Of a stretch of DNA of 64,000 bases, positions 13,941 to 25,685 are shown piece by piece. The stretch comes from Acanthacorydalis orientalis (Eukaryota > Arthropoda > Insecta > Megaloptera > Corydalidae). Positions within the stretch are counted from its first letter, which is position 1, and each line of letters opens with the position of its first letter. Under the pieces are notes generated by a model that worked only from the letters and a program-made list of their open reading frames with translations, was not told the origin of the DNA and searched no databases. The position numbers were made by a program, and so were the translations under genes. The stretch spans positions 5,710,461-5,774,460 of the forward strand of contig CM068313.1 of assembly GCA_034766995.1 (NCBI GenBank). Reading direction: 5' to 3'.

Positions 13941-14292
13941 CCAAATATCTTTTTATGCGGTAGATACGTTCCATAGAAAACCGTATAAAAAAAAATCGCA
14001 CAAAAAAGACATAACTTACGTTGAAAAATTAGGGATACGTTACATAATTTTGTAAAACTGCATAGAACCAAAGCATTGAGTTAAAAAACAGTTTATGAAA
14101 ATTCAAAAAAATAAGAATGCCTAAAAGATTAATTCGAAAATCTGAAAGAAATTGATATAAAACTTAAAATAAGATTGTTTTAAAACTTTGTTCATTTAAT
14201 TTTATTAAAAAGTAATAATTCTTTTTACATTTTTTCATCAGAATTATCGTCACTATCTGACAATCTTTGACACCATTTAAAAGATACGGATA
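13938..14292 (-). mobile_element. 3' end of a Tigger/pogo-like element
   Basis: Its reverse complement matches 25375-25685 almost throughout (TATCAATTTCTTTCAGATTT, ATGTAACGTATCCCTAAT). It starts at a TIR-like CAGCCAAATATCTTTTTATG preceded by TA. No coding part except the last codons. Confidence 0.75.
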
Positions 14293-14304
14293 AAGCAGAC
14301 TCTA

Positions 14305-14309
<5 letters not shown>

Positions 14310-14366
<57 letters not shown>

Positions 14367-14394
14367 ATACAGTGAAGTCTGTTTTTTATCTAAA

Positions 14395-14443
<49 letters not shown>
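14310..14443. repeat. (GT)n/(TA)n/(TATG)n compound microsatellite
   Basis: GT repeat, then TA, then GTATGTATGTA, then, after a short spacer with a Tigger-like TIR (CAGTGAAGTCTGTTTTTTAT), a second TA tract from 14401. Confidence 0.9.
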
Positions 14444-14448
<5 letters not shown>

Positions 14449-14819
14449 GACAAGTAAATAGTATAGAATTTCGATATGAATGATTTAAAATAACAAGAGA
14501 AAATTAAAAATGATCAAGAATTGAAAATATGGTAATACAAAATAACCCATCTCGGTTGCCGTGTTTACTTTTATATAAAAAACCGAACATACTGCGAACG
14601 TTTTCAATAATATCCGAAATATTCTGAATAGATAGAACAATTCGCACGCACGTATCGAATTCCGATTGTTTATAAAATTCGAAAAACATTACTCCCGACA
14701 TTCTGAACGCACTTTACATGTTTTCCCCGTCTCCCTCATCATAACATGTAAAAAATCAGTTACCACCCACACATAAAACAAATTGTCAGCTATCCATTTA
14801 TTGCGTACGATGCACGTGT

Positions 14820-14915
14820 AACGGTTTTCACGTCCTCGCGCGCGTGTTGTCAAAGAAGTGCCATTAAAAGTATATAAGAACCCTCTGGAGAGGAGCCAAA
14901 CACCGTATCTGAACA
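14820..14915 (+). promoter_or_regulatory. Possible TATA-type promoter
   Basis: TATATAAG at 14871, a CG-rich stretch upstream (CCTCGCGCGCGTG), and a GC-richer start-like region 25-35 bp downstream. No gene follows that I can support. Confidence 0.25.
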
Positions 14916-15468
14916 ATACGTAACTCTATGGACATGTAATCGGTCAATTTATTTCTGACAAAAATGAAAACGCGGCGCGGATGCTGCTGTTGTTGCACTC
15001 GACGAGAGATAAAAGTTCGGTCATTGATATTAGAACAAGTTTACGAGACAATAAATTCGATCATAAATTATTGTTATTTACTTGGAAGAGTGAGCCGTAT
15101 TCACGTTATCACGAAATTTATAAATAACAGTTTGATTAATGGTCACGTTTTAGTTTAGTTAGAAAGAAATTTAAGTACGTTTCACAATTTCAGATACATG
15201 TTCGATATTTATTGATTATAAAATTGCTTCAATACAATCGGTTTACAGTCGAAATCGATAAATAGAAAAGAAGATATTTATATGGTTATAGACTTATTAT
15301 AAATTCGAATGTGGGTTTGAAGAATATATACTTTTATTAAGAAAACGATTGGTTCGGATACTCAGAATGTATTCTTGTAGAATAATTTGAATAAAAAAAT
15401 ACTTTTAAAATTGTATAGCAATAAATGTAAGTGTCCAACCAAAAATAAAATTTATTTTTTCCATTTTA

Positions 15469-15972
15469 TTACAAGTAAAAATTAATTCGGTGCCTTTAAA
15501 CTGAATCAACCATAACTCTGTTTTAAATGAAAATATTTTCTTGTAGTTTCAAGATTTTAAAGTGTCAATTTTAACATTTAAAAACACTATATATCTTCGG
15601 CAAGCAGTTGACATAACCTTACAAAACAGTAGTGAATACGATGGCGTTTGAAAAATTACATACTTTTCGTATTCCAGCTGATAAAAATTGCATTCGAAGC
15701 AGCAGGAACGATTTTTTCAGCATTATAGGAAGATGCTGTAATACATAAGACATGCAAAAAAATGCTAAAATAGTCAGAGGTCCAAAAATGCATTACAACT
15801 TCATCAACGTATAGTAGCCATTTTTTTCGACAAAAGATTCGTTAGTTACCCAATAGATAGATCAAAACTACACAAAATAATGATGGAAGTTTTGAGGATT
15901 GAAATATATTCTTTTTTTTCGTAAATATTAATTTTCAATAAAAAAAGGCACCGAATTAATTTGTAGACCTAA
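15469..15972 (+). mobile_element. Deleted mariner (third subfamily, mauritiana-like)
   Basis: 504 bp flanked by TA. The ends are variants of TTAGGTGTACAAATTAATTC and complement. A start-codon region (MAFEKLHTFRIPADKN) and a terminal region survive; the transposase core is deleted. The N-terminal reading resembles mauritiana-type mariners (HCxLFAFQLKK in a sister copy at 44.1 kb). Confidence 0.8.
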
Positions 15973-16440
15973 TAAATGTAAAAATTAAAAAATCCATCGT
16001 TTATATTTTAAGAAAATCGATTTAAGTTGATAAGAACAATTAAAAATAGAACTGAATTAATTTCTACACCTAATATAAAAAAAAATTAAAATTAAAAAGA
16101 CATCAACATAATTAAAAATAGGATTTTTGATTTAAGTTGATAAGAATGATTAAAAATGGCACCGAATTAATTTGTACATCTAGTAAATAATATATATATG
16201 AAAGAATTTATATCTGCGATTAAACAGATTTGTTTTAGATGAGAACAAAATAAATTCCGATTTTTAGAATTTTACATTAGAGATATTCATATTTGTTATG
16301 TTAACTATTTTATTTCATTTTTGAAGTTATTGAATCTAAAGTCTGTTAAAAACACTATATATTTTGGTCAAGCAGTTGGTATAACTTCAAAAAAGTAGTG
16401 AACACGATGGTATCCAATTATCAGTCCAATTAATGAAAAT
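15973..16440 (+). mobile_element. Cluster of broken ends of the same mariner family
   Basis: Right ends at about 16020-16072 and 16135-16188 share TTTAAGTTGATAAGAA and the GAATTAATTT terminal motif. A left-end fragment at 16340-16420 has AAAACACTATATATTTTGGT and GTAGTGAACACGATGG. Together with 15469-15972 this is a nest of repeated insertions or tandem copying. Confidence 0.65.
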
Positions 16441-16496
16441 GAATGAAAAATATCTATAACTAGTATCTAATCCATCAAAATTGACTGGAAAATAGA

Positions 16497-16657
16497 AAGA
16501 AAAATCTGTTTATTAGTTTTTACAACATAATATATTTAAACACAAAAAATACCTAAGAACGAAACTTAATATATTAAACTTGAAACCATTCGCTAGACGG
16601 CTGCAGACGGCCACGTTGCGGGCAAAGTTACGAGAAATGTAGGTTTTTATTATAAAG
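16497..16657. repeat. Dispersed repeat, empty-site copy
   Basis: Shares TTACAACATAATATA, AAAAAATACCTAAGAACG and GGGCAAAGTTACGAGAAATG with 24297-24530. It lacks the TTAA MITE and also the perfect hairpin seen in the other copy. Confidence 0.6.
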
Positions 16658-17028
16658 AAGAAAATGTAAAATGTATGATTTTTATAGCTATGTACATTTT
16701 TACACAGATGTAATGTGAGCTGTTCACAAAAAAATATTCGAAAATCCGAGAGAAGTAACTGTATTTTTATGTCTTTAGAAAATAAGTTAATTTAAAAAAT
16801 TATAGAAAGAGCATTTTGAAAAAACGTTTTTTTATGTAGGTAGTAATCGATCTGTGAACCAAAAAAAATGTTATAACAGGAAACGATGTATTATCCTTCT
16901 AGATTTCAAAAGTTACGCACACAGCGCACTGATAACAATCATTTTTCAAAGACATTGAGTCTCCATTGAAAAAAAAAGCTTATATATCGCACTATACGGA
17001 TTTTCATTCGACGCTTACAATTTCGTAA

Positions 17029-17370
17029 GGTGCATCCACACAAGCACACACACACACAAAGATTCCGTGCGCAAAATCCAACACTCATGGTCCATTTCTC
17101 AGCACGGAGGAACCCCATGTGCGGTGGTACATCTTACACGAGGATGACGTATCGTTGAACAAAAACCAAACTCGCAACTAATGCGTGTGAACAACGGCAT
17201 ACGCGGGAGATTTCCCGAAAAGGTGAAGTTTTTCCACACGCAGTTACGGTAACCGCCGACGCAGGGGGCCTCCGCCGTCTCCTCAGCCGTTCGTCGCGCC
17301 ACCCAACCCCCTCGGTCGAGACAAATAATAAATTGATGTAGATTCCTTCACACGCGTACGACATTCACAT
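17029..17370. promoter_or_regulatory. CpG-rich island
   Basis: Contains many CG steps (CGCCGACGCAGGG, CGTTCGTCGCGCC) amid AT-rich flanks. Minus-strand open frames of 67-76 codons overlap in two frames and show no family resemblance. Confidence 0.3.
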
Positions 17371-17617
17371 ATAGTTCGGAATTGGATTTTCAAATGCGAC
17401 CGTATGACAACAGATTTTTTTCGACTGAACGTTATTCCGCTTGATCGTTAGGGATATTCGAAATGTTATTAAGATGAAGTGTTTTTAAACCAAGTTTGAT
17501 GAAGTTTCGAACAGAAGTCATTATAATTTTATAACACAGTTTGAATCAATTAATTTTTAAATACTGTTTAAAACGAATGAAAAGAAATCGATCCGAGGAC
17601 GAGCTTTTTATTAACTA

Positions 17618-18120
17618 TTAGGTTGGTGCAAAAAAATTGTGATTTTTATCGTTTTAAGTTTAGCGCCGATTTTTCTAGCTATCATTATCTTCTGTTGGAG
17701 TCTTGTGATAAATCATTGTAAACAAAACAAAAATTAACACTATTGATTTCAACTGATGTCTATTGTTTTCATTCTTGAGTATTGTCGGATGTAACCTTTT
17801 AAATTAGTCATGGAAAAAAAGGAAATTCACTCGAACTGCTCGAAATATCAAATTTGTTTCTGGTGAAGAGTAAATTAGTTTGTTTTTAGCGAGAGAAGCT
17901 TTTCAAAGATCAAGCATAAGTTCAAAGCGCTTTCGATGAATTCGCTAATTTCAGGACTCCATAATTCTATCTTGTAGGAATAAGCAAACTTGTTTTTCGT
18001 TGAAAGAAATGTGTGCAGGCCCAATGGTCTTTATTTCGAATAATGAATATAATTTTTGACTGATATATGCTTATTTATACTCGATAAGTAGAAACCGCAT
18101 TTATTTTTGCACCAACCTAA
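17618..18120 (+). mobile_element. Internally deleted copy of the same mariner family
   Basis: A 503-bp element with both TIRs (TTAGGTTGGTGCAAAAAAAT and complement) and TA duplications at 17616-17617 and 18121-18122. The first 200 and last 240 bases match the element at 1344-2578; the transposase core between them is gone. The start ATG region (MEKKEI) is still present. Confidence 0.9.
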
Positions 18121-18122
18121 TA

Positions 18123-20062
18123 GTTTTAAATAAAAACGATACGTCTAGGTATGAGAATAAAAAAGAATATTCTCGAGATATATTAAACGTGTACGAAAAG
18201 TCAAGTTATATCGTAATTCAATATCAGAGTTTTTGATACAGATAACATTTCGTTTTGTTCTAATCGATCAATGGTAACTGGCATTGACATATTACTTGTT
18301 ACAAGATATATCTTCACAAAAAGCAACAGTTATTTATATCGGTTCTCTGTTATCGTATTATGTTAGGAAACTTAATAGTAGAGAAAAATTGGTTGAATTT
18401 TAAAATAAATGAACCACGCATTCACATTGACAAATGTCATAGAAAAATATTCTGAAAATACTAAACTTTAAGGTATTGAAAATTTAACTTAAATACTTTG
18501 AAGTTTTTTTTTTAAAGAAAGAAATAATAATTTTACTTAGATAACTAGCTTTAAATCACGTATCAATATAAAGTTGTGAATCGTGTTAGAGTTTCAATTT
18601 CAGATACAAATTAATTAATTCCTCTTTAATGAAAATATAACTAGAACGACTAAAATCCGATCAAATTACTTTCATGATAGCATAATTACTTTTTATTTTA
18701 TTTAACAGACGAGCACTGAAAACATAACTCTCCTCGACCTTCCAATTATCTATGGTGCGTATCAATCAGTCTGGAATTTAATTTTATCATCGATATTAGA
18801 CCGCTGTTATCAACAGGCATCGCCAGCAGAGTATAGTAGTAGCAGGATACTATACATATAAAATCATCGGGGAATGCATGACCAATGTAATTTGATTACG
18901 TCGGGGAATCCTGGAAATTATTCGATTGAAACGTTTATTGTACGAAATCAATCAAAAGTTCAATGTTTCATATATATCAGTGTAATGACGAATATTGTTT
19001 TGTAGACAAGGATTTAAGGTTTTTGTTCAAACGAAATTGTTTTTCTATAAAAATATACATGAAATCTTTCTCTCTCTCACTCTCCCTCTCTCTCTCTATA
19101 TATATATATACATTTGTAAACAGATATTAAGAGCGAGAAAGAGAGACAAATGAATTTTATTCCATATGCATTTATATATTCTTTCTATATAAAAAAAAAT
19201 TTTTCATAGTAAAATTTGAATAAAACAATTTTTTTTTCATGTAAACCACTTCAAAAACCGCTCCCCCGCTATACTAAACAAGTAGTACATTAATCATTTC
19301 CATTTCCGAACATTTCCGATGTTTCACGAATCGTCATGTTCGTCAATTCCAATGAAACAATATTCGGACACGGCCAGTTGTATGCTGATCCAGATGCAAC
19401 TTCAAGCAGGGCGTCAAGTTTAGGTATACAGAATAACACAAATCAATTAGGAATATCGTTTACATCAGTGTTCTTCAAACTGTATTCCGCGCAACCTCTT
19501 CAGAGGCTCAGCGAGTCAAAGTGAAAATTCGAAAAACGTTTGGAAGAAAATTAATTTAGAAATTGTTAACACTTAACGAGAGCTAGCGAGGAATAAATCT
19601 CCCGGGGGTCGGCATGCATTACGAGTAGGGACAAAGCACCCTGTTCCTTAAAAAAGTAACTTTATAATGCGAGTCGAATGAAAAAAATCCCAGGAACGAA
19701 AAAATCGAAATTGATACTATTCTTTAAAAAAAACATTTATCTGATGCAGAAACAATATCTTTCATTTGATATACTTTTTAACAGTCTGTACACTTTACTA
19801 TCTTCACAGATTTTATTTTCCTATTGATAATAATTTAAGTGTTAAATGATTCATAATAAGTCACTATTTCGGCCATTTTATACCTACTAAACTTTTATCG
19901 ACATGAAATAGGAAGAAATTTTCAAAATTTTATTAAGAATTCTTTATGTAATCTTTTATAAATTTAATAATCTTTTACAGATTTAACCTTTCATAAATTT
20001 TACAATTTAAATTTTTTGGAAGTTTTGTTTTCAAATTTTTTTAAAAAATTCTTCTATATCTA

Positions 20063-20063
<1 letters not shown>
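18123..20063. other. Non-coding AT-rich stretch
   Basis: A CT-rich run at 19070-19098 and the possible hAT end at 19466; no exon found. Confidence 0.55.
19466..19545. mobile_element. Possible hAT terminal fragment
   Basis: The string CAGTGTTCTTCAAACTGTAT followed by TCCGCGCAACCTC resembles the ends of hAT elements that begin CAGTGNTTCTCAAACTGTG. No partner end or transposase was seen. Confidence 0.3.
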
Positions 20064-20107
<44 letters not shown>

Positions 20108-20263
20108 CCTCGGGCGTTGGTTGCCAGAACGGTTCCCTTTGATGCCCGATGGTTGATCGTGATTGATTTTCAGCCATTGTCACCACGGTACATTTATACT
20201 TTGTCAAAAGTTTTGTAATACATTTAATTTTTTAATTTGCTGTCAAATACAAATACAATATAT

Positions 20264-20400
20264 TAATTTTATGCGTATGAATATAGTTTGTTGTTTGAAC
20301 AATTGCAGTAGAATAATTTTATGCGTATGAGTATACTTTTGTTGTCAAATACAATCGAATAATTTTATGCGTCCATTAGTTTGTTGTCTGAACAAATGCT
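20264..20400. repeat. Short tandem repeat of about 45-50 bp, three units
   Basis: AATTTTATGCGTATGA occurs at 20264 and 20315, and AATTTTATGCGTCCA at about 20358, each followed by TTGTTGT with CAAATAC or GAACAA spacers. Confidence 0.65.
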
Positions 20401-20511
20401 GTCGATAATTGTCTAAGCATCCTTTTGATATCGAGCTATTGCTCTCCAGATTGTTCTAAGATATTTGCTTGCGTAGACAGCTATGACAATTCGTTTGTAT
20501 TCCGTATACCA

Positions 20512-20514
<3 letters not shown>

Positions 20515-20577
<63 letters not shown>
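20515..20577. repeat. (TA)n microsatellite
   Basis: 63 bp of TA followed by GTGTCTGTGTGTGT. Confidence 0.95.
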
Positions 20578-20581
<4 letters not shown>

Positions 20582-20599
20582 CTGTGTGTGTATAAATAT

Positions 20600-20686
20600 A
20601 TGCAAACAGAGAAAGAAAGACATACATTAACAAATTTCTTATAAATTTATTATTTCCAATCCAACTGCAGGAATGCACGAAACATT

Positions 20687-20718
<32 letters not shown>

Positions 20719-20815
20719 TACAAAGAAAGGAGAGAGAAAGAGAGACACACATTTACGAATCTTACAAATTTATTATTTCCTATCCAACTGCAGGAATGCA
20801 CGAAACATTCAACAG

Positions 20816-20874
<59 letters not shown>

Positions 20875-20875
20875 A
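20600..20875. repeat. Duplicated 120-bp unit with (TA)n tails
   Basis: ATCCAACTGCAGGAATGCAC plus GAAACATTCAACA occurs at 20660-20691 and 20780-20813, each preceded by TATTATTTCC and followed by a (TA)n tract, with purine-rich GAGAAAGA stretches between. The microsatellite was copied together with the unit. Confidence 0.85.
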
Positions 20876-20999
20876 TATTAGCGCGAAACCATCGCTTGTT
20901 TCACTTTAATCAAATAACCTATTTTACACGGCCACGCGAAAGCCTTTTATCTGAATCTACCATTTCTTTGATAAGATAGTCATCTGTTTTCCTGCAACG

Positions 21000-21260
21000 G
21001 TCTTCTATAGAAGAAGAAGAAGCGCATTATGTTAGGGACACGCCTCTTGCCCTTTCGCCTCCCGTTCGGCCGGCGTTCATTTTAAAGAAAAAAAAAGCGA
21101 ACAGGAAACCGGCGAAGATTGTACACCGACCAACTAAGTGATTGATGTCGGACACTTAGTGTTATTGCACTCCTATAGGGGTACGAAATACGCGAGAAAT
21201 GTATTTTTATGACGGTGTCTCTCTGCGCACCGCTCTTTTTCACAGTTCTTCTCTGAAGAT
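21000..21260. promoter_or_regulatory. GC-richer island
   Basis: Includes CCTCCCGTTCGGCCGGCGTT and GACGGTGTCTCTCTGCGCAC. No convincing coding. Confidence 0.25.
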
Positions 21261-21333
21261 AGGTGGAATAAAGCTTTCTCCGTTAAAGAAAAACATCGGA
21301 GCACTTATATACATACATACATACATTCATACA

Positions 21334-21337
<4 letters not shown>

Positions 21338-21370
<33 letters not shown>

Positions 21371-21499
21371 GATTCACTGTAGGTATTGTAAATGTAAAAC
21401 AATGTTGTATAGAAACACTGCTTTCAGCAAGCGTACAATGTACCGAGCTTGAAATGTGCGCTTTTCACAGCCTTCAAGGTGCTGTAAACAAAATGAATG

Positions 21500-21540
<41 letters not shown>
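21338..21540. repeat. Two (TA)n tracts around a 130-bp spacer
   Basis: TA tracts at about 21338-21369 and 21500-21540; the first follows CATA repeats. Confidence 0.9.
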
Positions 21541-21544
<4 letters not shown>

Positions 21545-22115
21545 CATAACTGTATGCATGAATGTTCGCATGCCCATTGTAATGTCGTTTGGTACAAACA
21601 ATGGATGGCATTACGGCCGGGATTAAATCTCTAAAATCCTAATTAATTTTAGACGATTTAAACATTCTAAATGAGTTCATACCGTGCCATTGTTCGTATT
21701 TATTTCGTCATTTGTGCGCCGTAATAACGGAAAACAGGTAAATTAAATAACTCGCATTTAAATTGTTTCTGACGTGACAATGGCGAATTAATTCTTTTCT
21801 CGTCTAGTCTTATCGGTAAATGATCATCGTATACAGCTGAAAAGTTAATTAATACACAAGACATTTACATTCTTTTTATTTGTTTGCAGTTGAGAACGTG
21901 AAGACGGTGCTCAGTAGATTATCAATAATTGTTTTATAACGTAAATACTTCTGTTTTTTTAAATGTATTATAGCTTTTTTTGTATATTAATTCGTCTAAC
22001 GTTTTAATAAATGTACACATTTCGTGTTATTTTCACATTTTTAAAACACTTACCACTTGGTTAATTATTAATACAATGTGATAATAAATACAATATGAAA
22101 ACATATATATATATA

Positions 22116-23042
22116 TAGTGAAATCCGGTTATTATAATCATGGATAATGTTATCAATCGGTTATTGTTATCAAAATAAGTGATGCCAAAACACTATATAA
22201 AATTATTTGAAGACAATCTCCAATTATATCAATATAATCATATATATCAATATATAATCAAACATCTGAGATTATTATTAATTCTGATAATTACACTTGG
22301 AGACAAACCTTAATAATTCTTATCAAATTCGTACTAAATGGACATTGTTTTCGAAATTTACTTTTAACCGAAGTATACCTTTTATTTTTTACATAAGTGC
22401 ATGACAAGAATTCTTAGAAAATAGGTCAATAAAGCGTACCCTTTATCTTTTCAAGATATATAGTTGCAGTGAGTGCGGATAAACATGTGCATCATTATGT
22501 ATCCCGTTTCGATTTCTCCAGTTTAATTTTATAATCTGTTGAGTTAAGCAGACTGTATTAAGAGCTCTATGAAAAAAAGAAAACCCCTCGGTTCTGGTAG
22601 ATGCAAAACAAAAGCGTAGAGATTTGTCTCTTCAAGAGAAGCAAAGAATTTTAGAATGCTACGATAAGTTGCCCAAAATAAAAGTCAACGTAGTGCGGCC
22701 GTGCATTTAAAAATTCCATAATCACTCTTGTATAAGGTCTTTGAAAAACAGATCAAACATAGAAATTTAAGAACAGATCAAACGACAGACAACACTTGAT
22801 AAATTTTTCAATTAAACTTTATGTCGTTTTCAAAAACAGTTGTTTATAAGAAATGCAGCGTATATAAATATGTAATGTTATATTAAATGCACAGTTTGTG
22901 ATAAATATAAATTGAACAAATGTAATGATTGTTTGTAGTAAATTGAGTTCAAAAATGATTTTTTTATCCTCTGTTTAATGTTAAAAACCGGTTTAGTTAT
23001 CAAAAATTACAAGTTCCAAAGTGATCATAATAAGTGGATTCC

Positions 23043-23046
<4 letters not shown>
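22116..23046 (+). mobile_element. Pogo/Tigger-like element with CENP-B-type HTH remnant
   Basis: About 930 bp bounded by TAGTGAAATCCGGTTATTAT and its diverged complement. Around 22.57-22.76 kb the plus strand encodes a frameshifted N-terminal helix-turn-helix (RRDLSLQEKQRILECYDKLP, QRSAAVHLKIP), typical of pogo-superfamily transposases. The DDE core is absent. Confidence 0.8.
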
Positions 23047-23106
<60 letters not shown>

Positions 23107-23269
23107 GATATACTTTTCTTTTTCAACTTTCTGATATTTAATAAATCCGAACGAAAATCTCTACATATTCAATCCCTATAATTAAGACTGAATACACTGA
23201 AGGATAGAAAGGATAATAAAGAATTATATAAAACAAATACGTAAATAAAATAAAACGAACTGTATTCCA

Positions 23270-23780
23270 AACGACTTTGAGGAGGATCGAATTCGATTAC
23301 GATGATAGTACTGTATATTTTTATGTATGTGTGTTTCCGTGTATACGTGTGCACTTGAAAAGGCGCACCCGCCAGCCACTCGCTGCAACTTTCCCACCGT
23401 TGATGGAGTGGACAGTTTTCCGCTTGGCCGATCACCGGCAGTGGTACACTTACATTCTCTACCCGGTTTACAACAGTAAGAAGAAAGGACAATAAGCAGA
23501 CAGCTTATGAGCAACACAGATAAAAAGAATAACAACTTGTAATGCGACTATAAATTCACTAAATGGACGGTTATTCGCTCCCCGCGCTTTTATTTCCTTT
23601 TATTCGAGTGCTCTTCTGCATCTGCGTTATATTTTTTGAGGTTTCCGTGACATTTTCCGTGTATTTATTTTATCACTGCGTGCACGAATAAACAGTGATG
23701 GAATGGAAACGTAGGATGTATTATAGAGGTTTTCGACAGTATCGGCGAGAGGTGTTCTCCGTTGATGATGACGTTAGTGG
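23270..23780. promoter_or_regulatory. GC-richer island
   Basis: Overlapping short open frames on both strands and clusters such as GGCCGATCACCGGCAGTGG; no splice-bounded exon found. Confidence 0.25.
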
Positions 23781-24331
23781 GCCGGTGATAATATGATGTA
23801 TATTTAAAGGGGAAGAAAATACATGCTATTGATTTTTTTTTTGTTTTGTTTAAAAATGAAACAAGCTTTATTATTTCGTTATCCAGAAATCAAATAATTT
23901 TTGTTATTCATTTTTTTAAAAATTCTGCTGACATGATTTAAAATCTTAACAGTATTTTTAAAATTATGTCAGTATAAGGAAATGGAGTTACTTGATTAAA
24001 ATAACAGCTTACTTAATGAAAATTGACATCAATTTCAAGCCCGAAGTTGTAATCAAATTATATAAAAATTCTAGGTTCGTTTAATAAAATACCGAATTAT
24101 TAACCAACTTGAAAAATGATCTTGTAAACTGATGTTTTATTTATTAAGTTTTATTTTACATCGGTGAATTATAACATACAATAGTTTTTTTATCACACAT
24201 AATGTTTTTTTTTTATTTTCTAGTTCTTTGTGCTTTTTATAATTTTATTTAAGAACTAGTATATAACCCGTCAATATTAACATACAAATGAATTGAACAA
24301 ACTGTTTATTGATTATTACAACATAATATAC

Positions 24332-24408
24332 TTAACTCTTTCGATACGGCTTTCGAAAACCAGTATATTTATAGCACATGTGTTTAAAAGCCATAGCGAA
24401 AGCGTTAA
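24332..24408. mobile_element. 69-bp piggyBac-type mini-MITE with TTAA duplication
   Basis: TTAA at 24332-24335 and at 24405-24408 flank 69 bp whose ends are inverted repeats: CTCTTTCGATACGGCTTT against CGCTTTCGCTATGGCTTT (15 of 18 match). The same dispersed repeat at 16.5 kb has a single TTAA at 16536-16539 and no insert, i.e. an empty site. Confidence 0.85.
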
Positions 24409-24480
24409 ACATAAAAAATACCTAAGAACGAAATATAATGAATTATACTTTAAACTTATGAGCTGATAAAGCAAACATTC

Positions 24481-24513
24481 CTCGTCACTTTGTCCTACGG
24501 ACAAAGTGACGAG
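24481..24513. repeat. Perfect 15-bp inverted repeat with 3-nt loop
   Basis: CTCGTCACTTTGTCC, then TAC, then GGACAAAGTGACGAG. A fully paired hairpin inside a dispersed repeat, 20 bp before the Tigger element. No U-tract follows. Confidence 0.85.
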
Positions 24514-24532
24514 TAATGTGGGTTTTTATATA

Positions 24533-25685
24533 CAGTCGAATCTGTTTTTATACGTATCTTTTTAATGCGGTTTTGAAGTTATGCGATCCATATTTCATGC
24601 AAATTCGAGGTTTCCCCGTTATATATACATATATGAGCTGCACGTTGTTTAAACAATTTTAAATTTAAATTATTATATTTTTTAAAATTTATATTTTTCA
24701 ATTTAAAATTTTCTATTTTGGACTATTTACATCATGTTGTATCTGCTATTACTGAAATAAGACCCCAAATGTTAAATGCCTGCTGGAAAGCAGCTTGGCC
24801 TGGATGTGTTGCAAACTGTGCAACCATTCAAACATCGACATTATCAGCTGAAATCATTACTTTGGCACATGAAATTGGTGGAGAAGGTTTTAATACCTTT
24901 AGTCAGAATGATGTCGACCAATTGCTTGTAGATAATGCGTTATGCGACGATTATATTATTAGTATAACTTTATATATCGTCGAAGATTCATAAAATGATA
25001 GTGAAGCGGAAGAAAACCTATCCCCCTCGCTGCAAATATAATTCGAAAATGTCTTCGTCTTTGCAATAAACTGGAAATTCATTTTGTTATTTGTGACACA
25101 TTTTCTGAACGAGCCTTCAAATTCCAACGTGAGCTGAAGAATTTTATGTCTGGATATCGCGAACTGCATAAGAAATCAGTAAAATCGTCATCGCAAAGTT
25201 TAATCACTATTTGCATTGTCAGAGGAAAAAAATCAACACAGAACGAGGGTGAAGTTGACACTAATTCTGTTTGTGAAGTACCATTGTCTTTACTATGCAA
25301 ATCTGATGCACTGACTATCTCTTCTAATAATGAAAGTGATTTCGCACCAGTTCATAAATGGTGCTGAACGTTGTCAGATAATGACGATAATTCTGATGAA
25401 AAAATGTGAAAAGAATTATTACTTTTTAATAAAATTCAATGAATAAAGTTTTAAAACAAACTTATTTTAAGTTTTATATCAATTTCTTTCAGATTTTAGA
25501 AAAATTTTTTTAGGTATTCTTATTTTCTATTTTTTATATGACTTTAGGTGTATTTTAACTTATTCTTTTGGTTTTATGCGGTTTTAGAAAATTATGTAAC
25601 GTATCCCTAATATTTCAACATAAGTCATGTCTATTTTGTGCGATTTTTTTATATGCGGTTACTGTGGAACAAAGAGACTTGACTT
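24533..25685 (+). mobile_element. Tigger-like element, C-terminal transposase relic
   Basis: 1.15 kb starting at CAGTCGAATCTGTTTTTATA after TA and ending at the complement-like GAGACTTGAC. The open stretch 24718-24993 reads MLNACWKAAWPGCVANCA ... EIITLAHEIGGEGF, matching the C-terminal part of Tigger/jerky transposases. The DDE domain is deleted or unrecognisable. Three sites in the window share its 3' end. Confidence 0.82.

Larger units (their letters stand above)
24297..24530. repeat. Dispersed repeat, copy carrying the mini-MITE
   Basis: Apart from the mini-MITE this matches 16497-16657: ACTGTTTATT, ACAACATAATATA, AAAAATACCTAAGAACGAAA and near the end GACAAAGTGACGAGTAATGT with GGGTTTTTAT. 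Element class unknown. Confidence 0.6.

Noticed and set aside
17099..17364. Two overlapping minus-strand open frames
   Set aside because: Mutually overlapping in different frames and without recognisable protein features.
23169..23535. Minus-strand frames with a hydrophobic start (MLFFLSVLLISCLLIVL...)
   Set aside because: Signal-like start but the rest has no domain, overlaps other open frames on both strands, and has no splice-supported continuation.
24718..25367. Open frames at 24.7-25.4 kb as a domesticated gene
   Set aside because: Lie between Tigger-like ends, are only the C-terminal part, and are interrupted; no sign of a complete gene.
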